Below are positions 53,590 to 64,000 of a stretch of 64,000 nucleotides of DNA, piece after piece. Both the position numbers and the translations under genes were made by a program. The number at the start of each line of letters is the position of its first letter. Position 1 is the first letter of the stretch. The DNA is from Saposhnikovia divaricata (taxonomy: Eukaryota > Streptophyta > Magnoliopsida > Apiales > Apiaceae), in the NCBI GenBank assembly GCA_036435485.1, contig JAZHRN010000139.1, positions 2,790,001 to 2,854,000 on the forward strand, in the 5' to 3' direction. Below the pieces are notes generated by a model. The model ran no database searches. It worked only from the letters and a program-made list of their open reading frames with translations, and was not told the DNA's origin.

Positions 53590-55448
53590 GAATTCAATGA
53601 AATTTTATTTTGTGCCATTGAGACCTGAATCGGGGCTGAAATGACTGAAACTCGGTTTTCGGATAATCCTGAAAGGGGTTAGTACACGGGATATTGTTAA
53701 AAATCGAGTCGGACCATTTTTTGGATATTTTTACATATTTTGTTCCTATGGGTTATTGGAATTCAACGAAATTTTATTTGGTGCCAGTCGGACCTGAATC
53801 GGGGCTGAAATGATTGATACTCTGTTTTCGGATAATCCTCAAAGGGGTTAGTACACGGGTTATTGTTAAAAATCGAGTCGGACCATTTTATGGATATTTT
53901 TACATATTTTGTTCCTATGGGTTATTGGAATTCAACGCAATTTTATTTAACGAAGTTCGGACCAGAATCGGAGCTGATATGATCGAAACTCGGTTTTTGG
54001 AAACTTCTCAAAGGGATTAGTACACGGGATATTGTTAAAAATCAAGTCGGACAATTTAGTTGATATTTTTACATATTTTGTTCCTATGGGTTATTGGAAT
54101 TCAATGAAATTTTATTTTGTGCCATTCGGACCTGAATCGGGGCTGAAATGACTGAAACTCGATTTTCGGATAATCCTGAAAGGGGTTAGTACACGGGATA
54201 TTGTTAAAAATAGAGTCGGACCATTTTATGGATATTTTTACATATTTTGTTCCTATGGGTTATTGGAATTCAACGAAATTTTATTTGGTGCCAGTCGGAC
54301 CTGAATCGGGGCTGAAATGACTGAAACTCGGTTTTCGGATAATCCTCAAAGGGGTTAGTACACGGGATATTGTTAAAAATCGAGTCGGACCATTTTATGG
54401 ATATTTTTACATATTTTGTTCCTATGGGTTATTGGAATTCAACGCAATTTTATTTAACGAAGTTCGGACCGGAATCGGAGCTGATATGATCGAAACCCGT
54501 TTTTCGGAAACTTCTCAAAGGGATTAGAACACGGGATATTGTTAAAAATCAAGTCGGACAATTTTGTGGATATTTTTACATATTTTGTTCCTATGGGTTA
54601 TTGGAATTCAATGAAATTTTATTTTGTGCCATTCGGACCTGAATCGGGGCTGAAATGACTGAAACTCGGTTTTTGGATAATCCTGAAAGGGGTTAGTACA
54701 CGGGATATTGTTAAAAATCGAGTCGGACCATTTTATGGATATTTTTACATATTTTGTTCCTATGGGTTATTGGAATTCAACGAAATTTTATTTGGTGCTA
54801 GTCGGACCTGAATCGGGGCAGAAATGACTGAAACTCGGTTTTCGGATAATCCTCAAAGGGGTTAGTACACGGGATATTGTTAAAAATCGAGTCGGACCAT
54901 TTTATGGAGATTTTTACATATTTTGTTCCTATGGGTTATTGGAATTCAACGCAATTTTATTTAACGAAGTTCGGACCGGAATCGGAGCTGATATGATCGA
55001 AACTCGGTTTTCGGAAACTTCTCAAAGGGATTAGTACACGGGATATTGTTAAAAATCAAGTCGGACAATTTTGTGGATATTTTTACATATTTTGTTCCTA
55101 TGGGTTATTGGAATTCAATGAAATTTTATTTTGTGCCATTCGGACCTGAATCGGGGCTGAAATGACTGAAACTCGGTTTTTGGATAATCCTGAAAGGGGT
55201 TAGTACACGGGATATTGTTAAAAATCGAGTCGGACCATTTTATGGATATTTTTACATATTTTGTTCCTATGGGTTATTGGAATTCAACGCAATTTTATTT
55301 AACGAAGTTCGGACCGGAATCGGAGCTGATATGATCGAAACTCGGTTTTCGGAAACTTCTCAAAGGGATTAGTACACGGGATATTGTTAAAAATCAAGTC
55401 GGACAATTTTGTGGATATTTTTACATATTTTGTTCCTACGGGTTATTG
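53590..55448. repeat. 11-mer HOR (second type), copy 1 (1859 bp)
   Basis: The unit is (A C B)x3 followed by A B. The first A has CCATTGAGACC (GAGACC at 53620) and the first C has GATTGATACTCTG. Then come an A with AAATAGAGTCGG, a B with GAAACCCGTTTTTCGG and TTAGAACACG, an A with GGTTTTTGG, a C with GTGCTAGTCGG, and a final A with GGTTTTTGG and a B. A private change, GGAGATTTTTAC, lies near 54907. Each mark recurs at +1859 and +3718. Confidence 0.93.
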
Positions 55449-57307
55449 GAATTCAATGAAATTTTATTTTGTGCCATTGAGACCTGAATCGGGGCTGAAA
55501 TGACTGAAACTCGGTTTTCGGATAATCCTGAAAGGGGTTAGTACACGGGATATTGTTAAAAATCGAGTCGGACCATTTTTTGGATATTTTTACATATTTT
55601 GTTCCTATGGGTTATTGGAATTCAACGAAATTTTATTTGGTGCCAGTCGGACCTGAATCGGGGCTGAAATGATTGATACTCTGTTTTCGGATAATCCTCA
55701 AAGGGGTTAGTACACGGGTTATTGTTAAAAATCGAGTCGGACCATTTTATGGATATTTTTACATATTTTGTTCCTATGGGTTATTGGAATTCAACGCAAT
55801 TTTATTTAACGAAGTTCGGACCAGAATCGGAGCTGATATGATCGAAACTCGGTTTTTGGAAACTTCTCAAAGGGATTAGTACACGGGATATTGTTAAAAA
55901 TCAAGTCGGACAATTTAGTTGATATTTTTACATATTTTGTTCCTATGGGTTATTGGAATTCAATGAAATTTTATTTTGTGCCATTCGGACCTGAATCGGG
56001 GCTGAAATGACTGAAACTCGATTTTCGGATAATCCTGAAAGGGGTTAGTACACGGGATATTGTTAAAAATAGAGTCGGACCATTTTATGGATATTTTTAC
56101 ATATTTTGTTCCTATGGGTTATTGGAATTCAACGAAATTTTATTTGGTGCCAGTCGGACCTGAATCGGGGCTGAAATGACTGAAACTCGGTTTTCGGATA
56201 ATCCTCAAAGGGGTTAGTACACGGGATATTGTTAAAAATCGAGTCGGACCATTTTATGGATATTTTTACATATTTTGTTCCTATGGGTTATTGGAATTCA
56301 ACGCAATTTTATTTAACGAAGTTCGGACCGGAATCGGAGCTGATATGATCGAAACCCGTTTTTCGGAAACTTCTCAAAGGGATTAGAACACGGGATATTG
56401 TTAAAAATCAAGTCGGACAATTTTGTGGATATTTTTACATATTTTGTTCCTATGGGTTATTGGAATTCAATGAAATTTTATTTTGTGCCATTCGGACCTG
56501 AATCGGGGCTGAAATGACTGAAACTCGGTTTTTGGATAATCCTGAAAGGGGTTAGTACACGGGATATTGTTAAAAATCGAGTCGGACCATTTTATGGATA
56601 TTTTTACATATTTTGTTCCTATGGGTTATTGGAATTCAACGAAATTTTATTTGGTGCTAGTCGGACCTGAATCGGGGCAGAAATGACTGAAACTCGGTTT
56701 TCGGATAATCCTCAAAGGGGTTAGTACACGGGATATTGTTAAAAATCGAGTCGGACCATTTTATGGATATTTTTACATATTTTGTTCCTATGGGTTATTG
56801 GAATTCAACGCAATTTTATTTAACGAAGTTCGGACCGGAATCGGAGCTGATATGATCGAAACTCGGTTTTCGGAAACTTCTCAAAGGGATTAGTACACGG
56901 GATATTGTTAAAAATCAAGTCGGACAATTTTGTGGATATTTTTACATATTTTGTTCCTATGGGTTATTGGAATTCAATGAAATTTTATTTTGTGCCATTC
57001 GGACCTGAATCGGGGCTGAAATGACTGAAACTCGGTTTTTGGATAATCCTGAAAGGGGTTAGTACACGGGATATTGTTAAAAATCGAGTCGGACCATTTT
57101 ATGGATATTTTTACATATTTTGTTCCTATGGGTTATTGGAATTCAACGCAATTTTATTTAACGAAGTTCGGACCGGAATCGGAGCTGATATGATCGAAAC
57201 TCGGTTTTCGGAAACTTCTCAAAGGGATTAGTACACGGGATATTGTTAAAAATCAAGTCGGACAATTTTGTGGATATTTTTACATATTTTGTTCCTACGG
57301 GTTATTG
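55449..57307. repeat. 11-mer HOR (second type), copy 2
   Basis: This copy is near-identical to the previous unit, with GAGACC at 55479. It is preceded by GTTCCTACGGG, a change that also precedes the next copies but not copy 1. I saw only isolated differences from copy 1, the clearest being GGATATTTTTAC at about 56766. Near-identity across 1.86 kb, against about 12 percent divergence between A and B within the unit, is the classic sign of recent HOR amplification. Confidence 0.93.
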
Positions 57308-59166
57308 GAATTCAATGAAATTTTATTTTGTGCCATTGAGACCTGAATCGGGGCTGAAATGACTGAAACTCGGTTTTCGGATAATCCTGAAAGGGGTTAG
57401 TACACGGGATATTGTTAAAAATCGAGTCGGACCATTTTTTGGATATTTTTACATATTTTGTTCCTATGGGTTATTGGAATTCAACGAAATTTTATTTGGT
57501 GCCAGTCGGACCTGAATCGGGGCTGAAATGATTGATACTCTGTTTTCGGATAATCCTCAAAGGGGTTAGTACACGGGTTATTGTTAAAAATCGAGTCGGA
57601 CCATTTTATGGATATTTTTACATATTTTGTTCCTATGGGTTATTGGAATTCAACGCAATTTTATTTAACGAAGTTCGGACCAGAATCGGAGCTGATATGA
57701 TCGAAACTCGGTTTTTGGAAACTTCTCAAAGGGATTAGTACACGGGATATTGTTAAAAATCAAGTCGGACAATTTAGTTGATATTTTTACATATTTTGTT
57801 CCTATGGGTTATTGGAATTCAATGAAATTTTATTTTGTGCCATTCGGACCTGAATCGGGGCTGAAATGACTGAAACTCGATTTTCGGATAATCCTGAAAG
57901 GGGTTAGTACACGGGATATTGTTAAAAATAGAGTCGGACCATTTTATGGATATTTTTACATATTTTGTTCCTATGGGTTATTGGAATTCAACGAAATTTT
58001 ATTTGGTGCCAGTCGGACCTGAATCGGGGCTGAAATGACTGAAACTCGGTTTTCGGATAATCCTCAAAGGGGTTAGTACACGGGATATTGTTAAAAATCG
58101 AGTCGGACCATTTTATGGATATTTTTACATATTTTGTTCCTATGGGTTATTGGAATTCAACGCAATTTTATTTAACGAAGTTCGGACCGGAATCGGAGCT
58201 GATATGATCGAAACCCGTTTTTCGGAAACTTCTCAAAGGGATTAGAACACGGGATATTGTTAAAAATCAAGTCGGACAATTTTGTGGATATTTTTACATA
58301 TTTTGTTCCTATGGGTTATTGGAATTCAATGAAATTTTATTTTGTGCCATTCGGACCTGAATCGGGGCTGAAATGACTGAAACTCGGTTTTTGGATAATC
58401 CTGAAAGGGGTTAGTACACGGGATATTGTTAAAAATCGAGTCGGACCATTTTATGGATATTTTTACATATTTTGTTCCTATGGGTTATTGGAATTCAACG
58501 AAATTTTATTAGGTGCTAGTCGGACCTGAATCGGGGCAGAAATGACTGAAACTCGGTTTTCGGATAATCCTCAAAGGGGTTAGTACACGGGATATTGTTA
58601 AAAATCGAGTCGGACCATTTTATGGATATTTTTACATATTTTGTTCCTATGGGTTATTGGAATTCAACGCAATTTTATTTAACGAAGTTCGGACCGGAAT
58701 CGGAGCTGATATGATCGAAACTCGGTTTTCGGAAACTTCTCAAAGGGATTAGTACACGGGATATTGTTAAAAATCAAGTCGGACAATTTTGTGGATATTT
58801 TTACATATTTTGTTCCTATGGGTTATTGGAATTCAATGAAATTTTATTTTGTGCCATTCGGACCTGAATCGGGGCTGAAATGACTGAAACTCGGTTTTTG
58901 GATAATCCTGAAAGGGGTTAGTACACGGGATATTGTTAAAAATCGAGTCGGACCATTTTATGGATATTTTTACATATTTTGTTCCTATGGGTTATTGGAA
59001 TTCAACGCAATTTTATTTAACGAAGTTCGGACCGGAATCGGAGCTGATATGATCGAAACTCGGTTTTCGGAAACTTCTCAAAGGGATTAGTACACGGGAT
59101 ATTGTTAAAAATCAAGTCGGACAATTTTGTGGATATTTTTACATATTTTGTTCCTACGGGTTATTG
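57308..59166. repeat. 11-mer HOR (second type), copy 3
   Basis: This is the third copy of the (A C B)x3 A B unit, with GAGACC at 57338. Its one clear private change is TTATTAGGTGCTAG near 58508, for TTATTTGGTGCTAG. The copy is followed directly by shortened relatives of the same unit, so it is the last complete 11-mer in the window. Confidence 0.93.
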
Positions 59167-60518
59167 GAATTCAATGAAATTTTATTTTGTGCCATTGAGA
59201 CCTGAATCGGGGCTGAAATGACTGAAACTCGGTTTTCGGATAATCCTGAAAGGGGTTAGTACACGGGATATTGTTAAAAATCGAGTCGGACCATTTTTTG
59301 GATATTTTTACATATTTTGTTCCTATGGGTTATTGGAATTCAACGAAATTTTATTTGGTGCCAGTCGGACCTGAATCGGGGCTGAAATGATTGATACTCT
59401 GTTTTCGGATAATCCTCAAAGGGGTTAGTACACGGGTTATTGTTAAAAATCGAGTCGGACCATTTTATGGATATTTTTACATATTTTGTTCCTATGGGTT
59501 ATTGGAATTCAACGCAATTTTATTTAACGAAGTTCGGACCAGAATCGGAGCTGATATGATCGAAACTCGGTTTTTGGAAACTTCTCAAAGGGATTAGTAC
59601 ACGGGATATTTTTAAAAATCAAGTCGGACAATTTAGTTGATATTTTTACATATTTTGTTCCTATGGGTTATTGGAATTCAATGAAATTTTATTTTGTGCC
59701 ATTCGGACCTGAATCGGGGCTGAAATGACTGAAACTCGATTTTCGGATAATCCTGAAAGGGGTTAGTACACGGGATATTGTTAAAAATAGAGTCGGACCA
59801 TTTTATGGATATTTTTACATATTTTGTTCCTATGGGTTATTGGAATTCAACGAAATTTTATTTGGTGCCAGTCGGACCTGAATCGGGGCTGAAATGACTG
59901 AAACTCGGTTTTCGGATAATCCTCAAAGGGGTTAGTACACGGGATATTGTTAAAAATCGAGTCGGACCATTTTATGGATATTTTTACATATTTTGTTCCT
60001 ATGGGTTATTGGAATTCAACGTAATTTTATTTAACGAAGTTCGGACCGGAATCGGAGCTAATATGATCGAAACTCGGTTTTCGGAAACTTCTCAAAGGGA
60101 TTAGTACACGGGATATTGTTAAAAATCAAGTCGGACAATTTTGTGGATATTTTTACATATTTTGTTCCTATGGGTTATTGGAATTCAATGAAATTTTATT
60201 TTGTGCCATTCGGACCTGAATCGGGGCTGAAATGACTGAAACTCGGTTTTTGGATAATCCTGAAAGGGGTTAGTACACGGGATATTGTTAAAAATCGAGT
60301 CGGACCATTTTATGGATATTTTTACATATTTTGTTCCTATGGGTTATTGGAATTCAACGCAATTTTATTTAACGAAGTTCGGACCGGAATCGGAGCTGAT
60401 ATGATCGAAACTCGGTTTTCGGAAACTTCTCAAAGGGATTAGTACACGGGATATTGTTAAAAATCAAGTCGGACAATTTTGTGGATATTTTTACATATTT
60501 TGTTCCTACGGGTTATTG
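59167..60518. repeat. 8-mer derivative of the 11-mer, copy 1 (1352 bp)
   Basis: The unit is (A C B)x2 A B, which equals the 11-mer minus one 507-bp trimer. The marked A and C pair at the head and the AAATAGAGTCGG A are retained. The B with GAAACCCG and its following A-C are gone. The B at about 60020 has a new allele, AACGTAATTTT with GGAGCTAATATG. A T replaces G to give ATTTTTAAAAAT at 59608. The missing trimer fits unequal exchange between B monomers three apart. Confidence 0.9.
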
Positions 60519-61870
60519 GAATTCAATGAAATTTTATTTTGTGCCATTGAGACCTGAATCGGGGCTGAAATGACTGAAACTCGGTTTTCGGATAATCCTG
60601 AAAGGGGTTAGTACACGGGATATTGTTAAAAATCGAGTCGGACCATTTTTTGGATATTTTTACATATTTTGTTCCTATGGGTTATTGGAATTCAACGAAA
60701 TTTTATTTGGTGCCAGTCGGACCTGAATCGGGGCTGAAATGATTGATACTCTGTTTTCGGATAATCCTCAAAGGGGTTAGTACACGGGTTATTGTTAAAA
60801 ATCGAGTCGGACCATTTTATGGATATTTTTACATATTTTGTTCCTATGGGTTATTGGAATTCAACGCAATTTTATTTAACGAAGTTCGGACCAGAATCGG
60901 AGCTGATATGATCGAAACTCGGTTTTTGGAAACTTCTCAAAGGGATTAGTACACGGGATATTTTTAAAAATCAAGTCGGACAATTTAGTTGATATTTTTA
61001 CATATTTTGTTCCTATGGGTTATTGGAATTCAATGAAATTTTATTTTGTGCCATTCGGACCTGAATCGGGGCTGAAATGACTGAAACTCGATTTTCGGAT
61101 AATCCTGAAAGGGGTTAGTACACGGGATATTGTTAAAAATAGAGTCGGACCATTTTATGGATATTTTTACATATTTTGTTCCTATGGGTTATTGGAATTC
61201 AACGAAATTTTATTTGGTGCCAGTCGGACCTGAATCGGGGCTGAAATGACTGAAACTCGGTTTTCGGATAATCCTCAAAGGGGTTAGTACACGGGATATT
61301 GTTAAAAATCGAGTCGGACCATTTTATGGATATTTTTACATATTTTGTTCCTATGGGTTATTGGAATTCAACGTAATTTTATTTAACGAAGTTCGGACCG
61401 GAATCGGAGCTAATATGATCGAAACTCGGTTTTCGGAAACTTCTCAAAGGGATTAGTACACGGGATATTGTTAAAAATCAAGTCGGACAATTTTGTGGAT
61501 ATTTTTACATATTTTGTTCCTATGGGTTATTGGAATTCAATGAAATTTTATTTTGTGCCATTCGGACCTGAATCGGGGCTGAAATGACTGAAACTCGGTT
61601 TTTGGATAATCCTGAAAGGGGTTAGTACACGGGATATTGTTAAAAATCGAGTCGGACCATTTTATGGATATTTTTACATATTTTGTTCCTATGGGTTATT
61701 GGAATTCAACGCAATTTTATTTAACGAAGTTCGGACCGGAATCGGAGCTGATATGATCGAAACTCGGTTTTCGGAAACTTCTCAAAGGGATTAGTACACG
61801 GGATATTGTTAAAAATCAAGTCGGACAATTTTGTGGATATTTTTACATATTTTGTTCCTATGGGTTATTG
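60519..61870. repeat. 8-mer derivative, copy 2
   Basis: This copy is near-identical to the previous 8-mer, including ATTTTTAAAAAT at 60960 and the AACGTAATTTT / GCTAATATG B at about 61371. GAGACC lies at 60549. The pair shows that, after the trimer was lost, the shorter unit itself was duplicated. Confidence 0.9.
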
Positions 61871-62715
61871 GAATTCAATGAAATTTTATTTTGTGCCATT
61901 GAGACCTGAATCGGGGCTGAAATGACTGAAACTCGGTTTTCGGATAATCCTGAAAGGGGTTAGTACACGGGATATTGTTAAAAATCGAGTCGGACCATTT
62001 TTTGGATATTTTTACATATTTTGTTCCTATGGGTTATTGGAATTCAACGAAATTTTATTTGGTGCCAGTCGGACCTGAATCGGGGCTGAAATGATTGAAA
62101 CTCTGTTTTCGGATAATCCTCAAAGGGGTTAGTACACGGGTTATTGTTAAAAATCGAGTCGGACCATTTTATGGATATTTTTACATATTTTGTTCCTATG
62201 GGTTATTGGAATTCAACGCAATTTTATTTAACGAAGTTCGGACCAGAATCGGAGCTGATATGATCGAAACTCGGTTTTTGGAAACTTCTCAAAGGGATTA
62301 GTACACGGGATATTGTTAAAAATCAAGTCGGACAATTTAGTTGATATTTTTACATATTTTGTTCCTATGGGTTATTGGAATTCAATGAAATTTTATTTTG
62401 TGCCATTCGGACCTAAATCGGGGCTGAAATGACTGAAACTCGATTTTCGGATAATCCTGAAAGGGGTTAGTACACGGGATATTGTTAAAAATAGAGTCGG
62501 ACCATTTTATGGATATTTTTACATATTTTGTTCCTATGGGTTATTGGAATTCAACGCAATTTTATTTAACGAAGTTCGGACCGGAATCGGAGCTGATATG
62601 ATCGAAACTCGGTTTTCGGAAACTTCTCAAAGGGATTAGTACACGGGATATTGTTAAAAATCAAGTCGGACAATTTTGTGGATATTTTTACATATTTTGT
62701 TCCTACGGGTTATTG
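61871..62715. repeat. 5-mer derivative of the same HOR (845 bp)
   Basis: The unit is A C B A B, two trimers shorter than the 11-mer. The marked A (GAGACC at 61901) and the AAATAGAGTCGG A are retained. The marked C reads TTGAAACTCTG here, as in the older pair at 39953 and 49421, rather than TTGATACTCTG. A private change, GGACCTAAATCGG, lies near 62410. Either this copy reverted by conversion or it preserves an ancestral state. Confidence 0.88.
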
Positions 62716-64000
62716 GAATTCAATGAAATTTTATTTTGTGCCATTGAGACCTGAATCGGGGCTGAAATGACTGAAACTCGGTTTTCGGATAATCCTGAAA
62801 GTGGTTAGTACACGGGATATTGTTAAAAATCGAGTCGGACCATTTTTTGGATATTTTTACATATTTTGTTCCTATGGGTTATTGGAATTCAACGAAATTT
62901 TATTTGGTGCCAGTCGGACCTGAATCGGGGCTGAAATGATTGATACTCTGTTTTCGGATAATCCTCAAAGGGGTTAGTACACGGGTTATTGTTAAAAATC
63001 GAGTCGGACCATTTTATGGATATTTTTACATATTTTGTTCCTATGGGTTATTGGAATTCAACGCAATTTTATTTAACGAAGTTCGGACCAGAATCGGAGC
63101 TGATATGATCGAAACTCGGTTTTTGGAAACTTCTCAAAGGGATTAGTACACGGGATATTGTTAAAAATCAAGTCGGACAATTTAGTTGATATTTTTACAT
63201 ATTTTGTTCCTATGGGTTATTGGAATTCAATGAAATTTTATTTTGTGCCATTCGGACCTGAATCGGGGCTGAAATGACTGAAACTCGATTTTCGGATAAT
63301 CCTGAAAGGGGTTAGTACACGGGATATTGTTAAAAATAGAGTCGGACCATTTTATGGATATTTTTACATATTTTGTTCCTATGGGTTATTGGAATTCAAC
63401 GAAATTTTATTTGGTGCCAGTCGGACCTGAATCGGGGCTGAAATGACTGAAACTCGGTTTTCGGATAATCCTCAAAGGGGTTAGTACACGGGATATTGTT
63501 AAAAATCGAGTCGGACCATTTTATGGATATTTTTACATATTTTGTTCCTATGGGTTATTGGAATTCAACGTAATTTTATTTAACGAAGTTCGGACCGGAA
63601 TCGGAGCTAATATGATCGAAACTCGGTTTTCGGAAACTTCTCAAAGGGATTAGTACACGGGATATTGTTAAAAATCAAGTCGGACAATTTTGTGGATATT
63701 TTTACATATTTTGTTCCTATGGGTTATTGGAATTCAATGAAATTTTATTTTGTGCCATTCGGACCTGAATCGGGGCTGAAATGACTGAAACTCGGTTTTT
63801 GGATAATCCTGAAAGGGGTTAGTACACGGGATATTGTTAAAAATCGAGTCGGACCATTTTATGGATATTTTTACATATTTTGTTCCTATGGGTTATTGGA
63901 ATTCAACGCAATTTTATTTAACGAAGTTCGGACCGGAATCGGAGCTGATATGATCGAAACTCGGTTTTCGGAAACTTCTCAAAGGGATTAGTACACGGGA
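62716..64000. repeat. 8-mer derivative, copy 3, cut by the window end
   Basis: The order is (A C B)x2 A B with GAGACC at 62746, GATTGATACTCTG at about 62938 and the AACGTAATTTT / GCTAATATG B at about 63569. It lacks the ATTTTTAAAAAT change of copies 1 and 2. It has AAAGTGGTTAG for AAAGGGGTTAG near 62801. About 67 bp of the 1352-bp unit lie beyond the window. Confidence 0.88.

Larger units (their letters stand above)
1..64000. repeat. Satellite DNA array, 169-bp monomer, about 379 copies
   Basis: The whole window is a head-to-tail satellite array. GAATTC starts at 13, 182, 351, 520, 689, 858 and 1027, then recurs every 169 bp to 63899. Every monomer carries the same landmarks in order: GAATTC, an A/T-rich stretch, CGGACC, ATCGG, ACTCGGTTTTCGGA, a TACACGGGATATTG block and a TTTTTACATATTTTG block. 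No monomer is inverted, and no stretch longer than a few bases falls outside the pattern. Monomer length suits one nucleosome plus linker. The array is cut by both window edges, so its true length is unknown. A centromeric or pericentromeric location is inferred from architecture, not shown by the sequence. The monomer does not match any satellite I can name. Confidence 0.98.

Noticed and set aside
1248..63146. Short open frames of 68-90 codons, for example 1248-1472, 3663-3935, 7888-8160, 13585-13791, 39953-40159 and 53814-54020 and its copies
   Set aside because: All begin at TTG, not ATG, and exist only where a C to T change or the GATATTGTTAAA context supplies TTG. They span satellite monomers, recur at HOR spacing and end at the GAT TAG of a B monomer. 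They have no independent start context, domain or codon signal. They are by-products of the repeat.
1..64000. CRISPR array
   Set aside because: Direct repeats are regular, but there are no unique spacers; the whole 169-bp period is repeated. No cas-like genes are present.
1..64000. Tandem-repeat protein gene
   Set aside because: 169 is not a multiple of three, so the frame shifts by one each monomer, and stop codons occur in every frame within a trimer. No long frame survives.
1..64000. Telomeric, rDNA or tRNA-cluster repeats
   Set aside because: There are no short G-rich telomere units, no rRNA-like sequence, and no tRNA A-box/B-box or cloverleaf in the monomer. Monomer length and content do not fit these classes.
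1..64000. True CENP-B box
   Set aside because: The TTCG and CGGG elements are two bases too far apart. The correctly spaced alternative, TTCGGATAATCCTGA, lacks the CGGG half. Reported only as a box-like resemblance.
1..64000. Identification of the species from the monomer
   Set aside because: I could not match the monomer with confidence to any named plant or animal satellite from memory, so naming a taxon would be a guess. A database search with one A and one B monomer would settle it.

Overview
The window is one uninterrupted block of satellite DNA. From base 1 to base 64000 it is a head-to-tail array of about 379 monomers of 169 bp, all in the same orientation, and the array runs off both ends. 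I found no gene, RNA gene, transposon or unique spacer. EcoRI-type sites (GAATTC), one per monomer, give the register: the first starts at 13 and the last at 63899. That is 378 periods with a net drift of only +4 bp, and the small indels I found (listed below) sum to exactly +4. GC is about 37 percent, and one monomer has about 7 CpG against about 5 expected.

The organism is a eukaryote. Nucleosome-sized monomers, tens of kilobases of satellite without genes and higher-order repeats (HORs) point to centromeric or pericentromeric heterochromatin, most like a plant or an animal with monocentric chromosomes. I do not recognise the monomer as a named satellite, so I assign no taxon or chromosome.

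There are two main monomer families. The A-like family has three forms (A, A' and C) that differ at about 2 to 4 positions. The B family differs from A at about 20 of 169 positions. The usual order is trimers A-C-B (507 bp) punctuated by dimers A-B (338 bp), with occasional A-C-C-B and A-C-C-C-B expansions. Higher units combine these: 5-, 7-, 8-, 9-, 11-, 12-, 13-, 17- and 25-monomer repeats are all visible, mostly in only two or three copies each.

Layout: 1-2679 mixed dimers and trimers; 2680-10621 a 25-mer tandem duplication with a nested 12-mer and 7-mer; 9947-14024 an 11-mer; 14497-16221 a 5-mer; 15792-21653 a 17-mer; 21651-24017 a 7-mer; about 23850-26731 a 9-mer; 26677-34348 a 2.6 kb block copied 5071 bp away; 34349-39390 A'-C-B trimers with chimeric monomers; about 39560-42942 A-B rich with a 1-bp insertion subfamily; 42943-45647 an 8-mer; 45648-about 50040 a 13-mer; 49572-52667 a 12-mer; 53590-64000 the youngest-looking part, three near-identical 11-mers followed by 8-, 8-, 5- and 8-mers that differ by whole 507-bp trimers. 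Nothing here encodes a protein. If the DNA has a function, it is as chromatin (a possible CENH3/CENP-A or heterochromatin platform), and its main interest is the record of unequal exchange and gene conversion.
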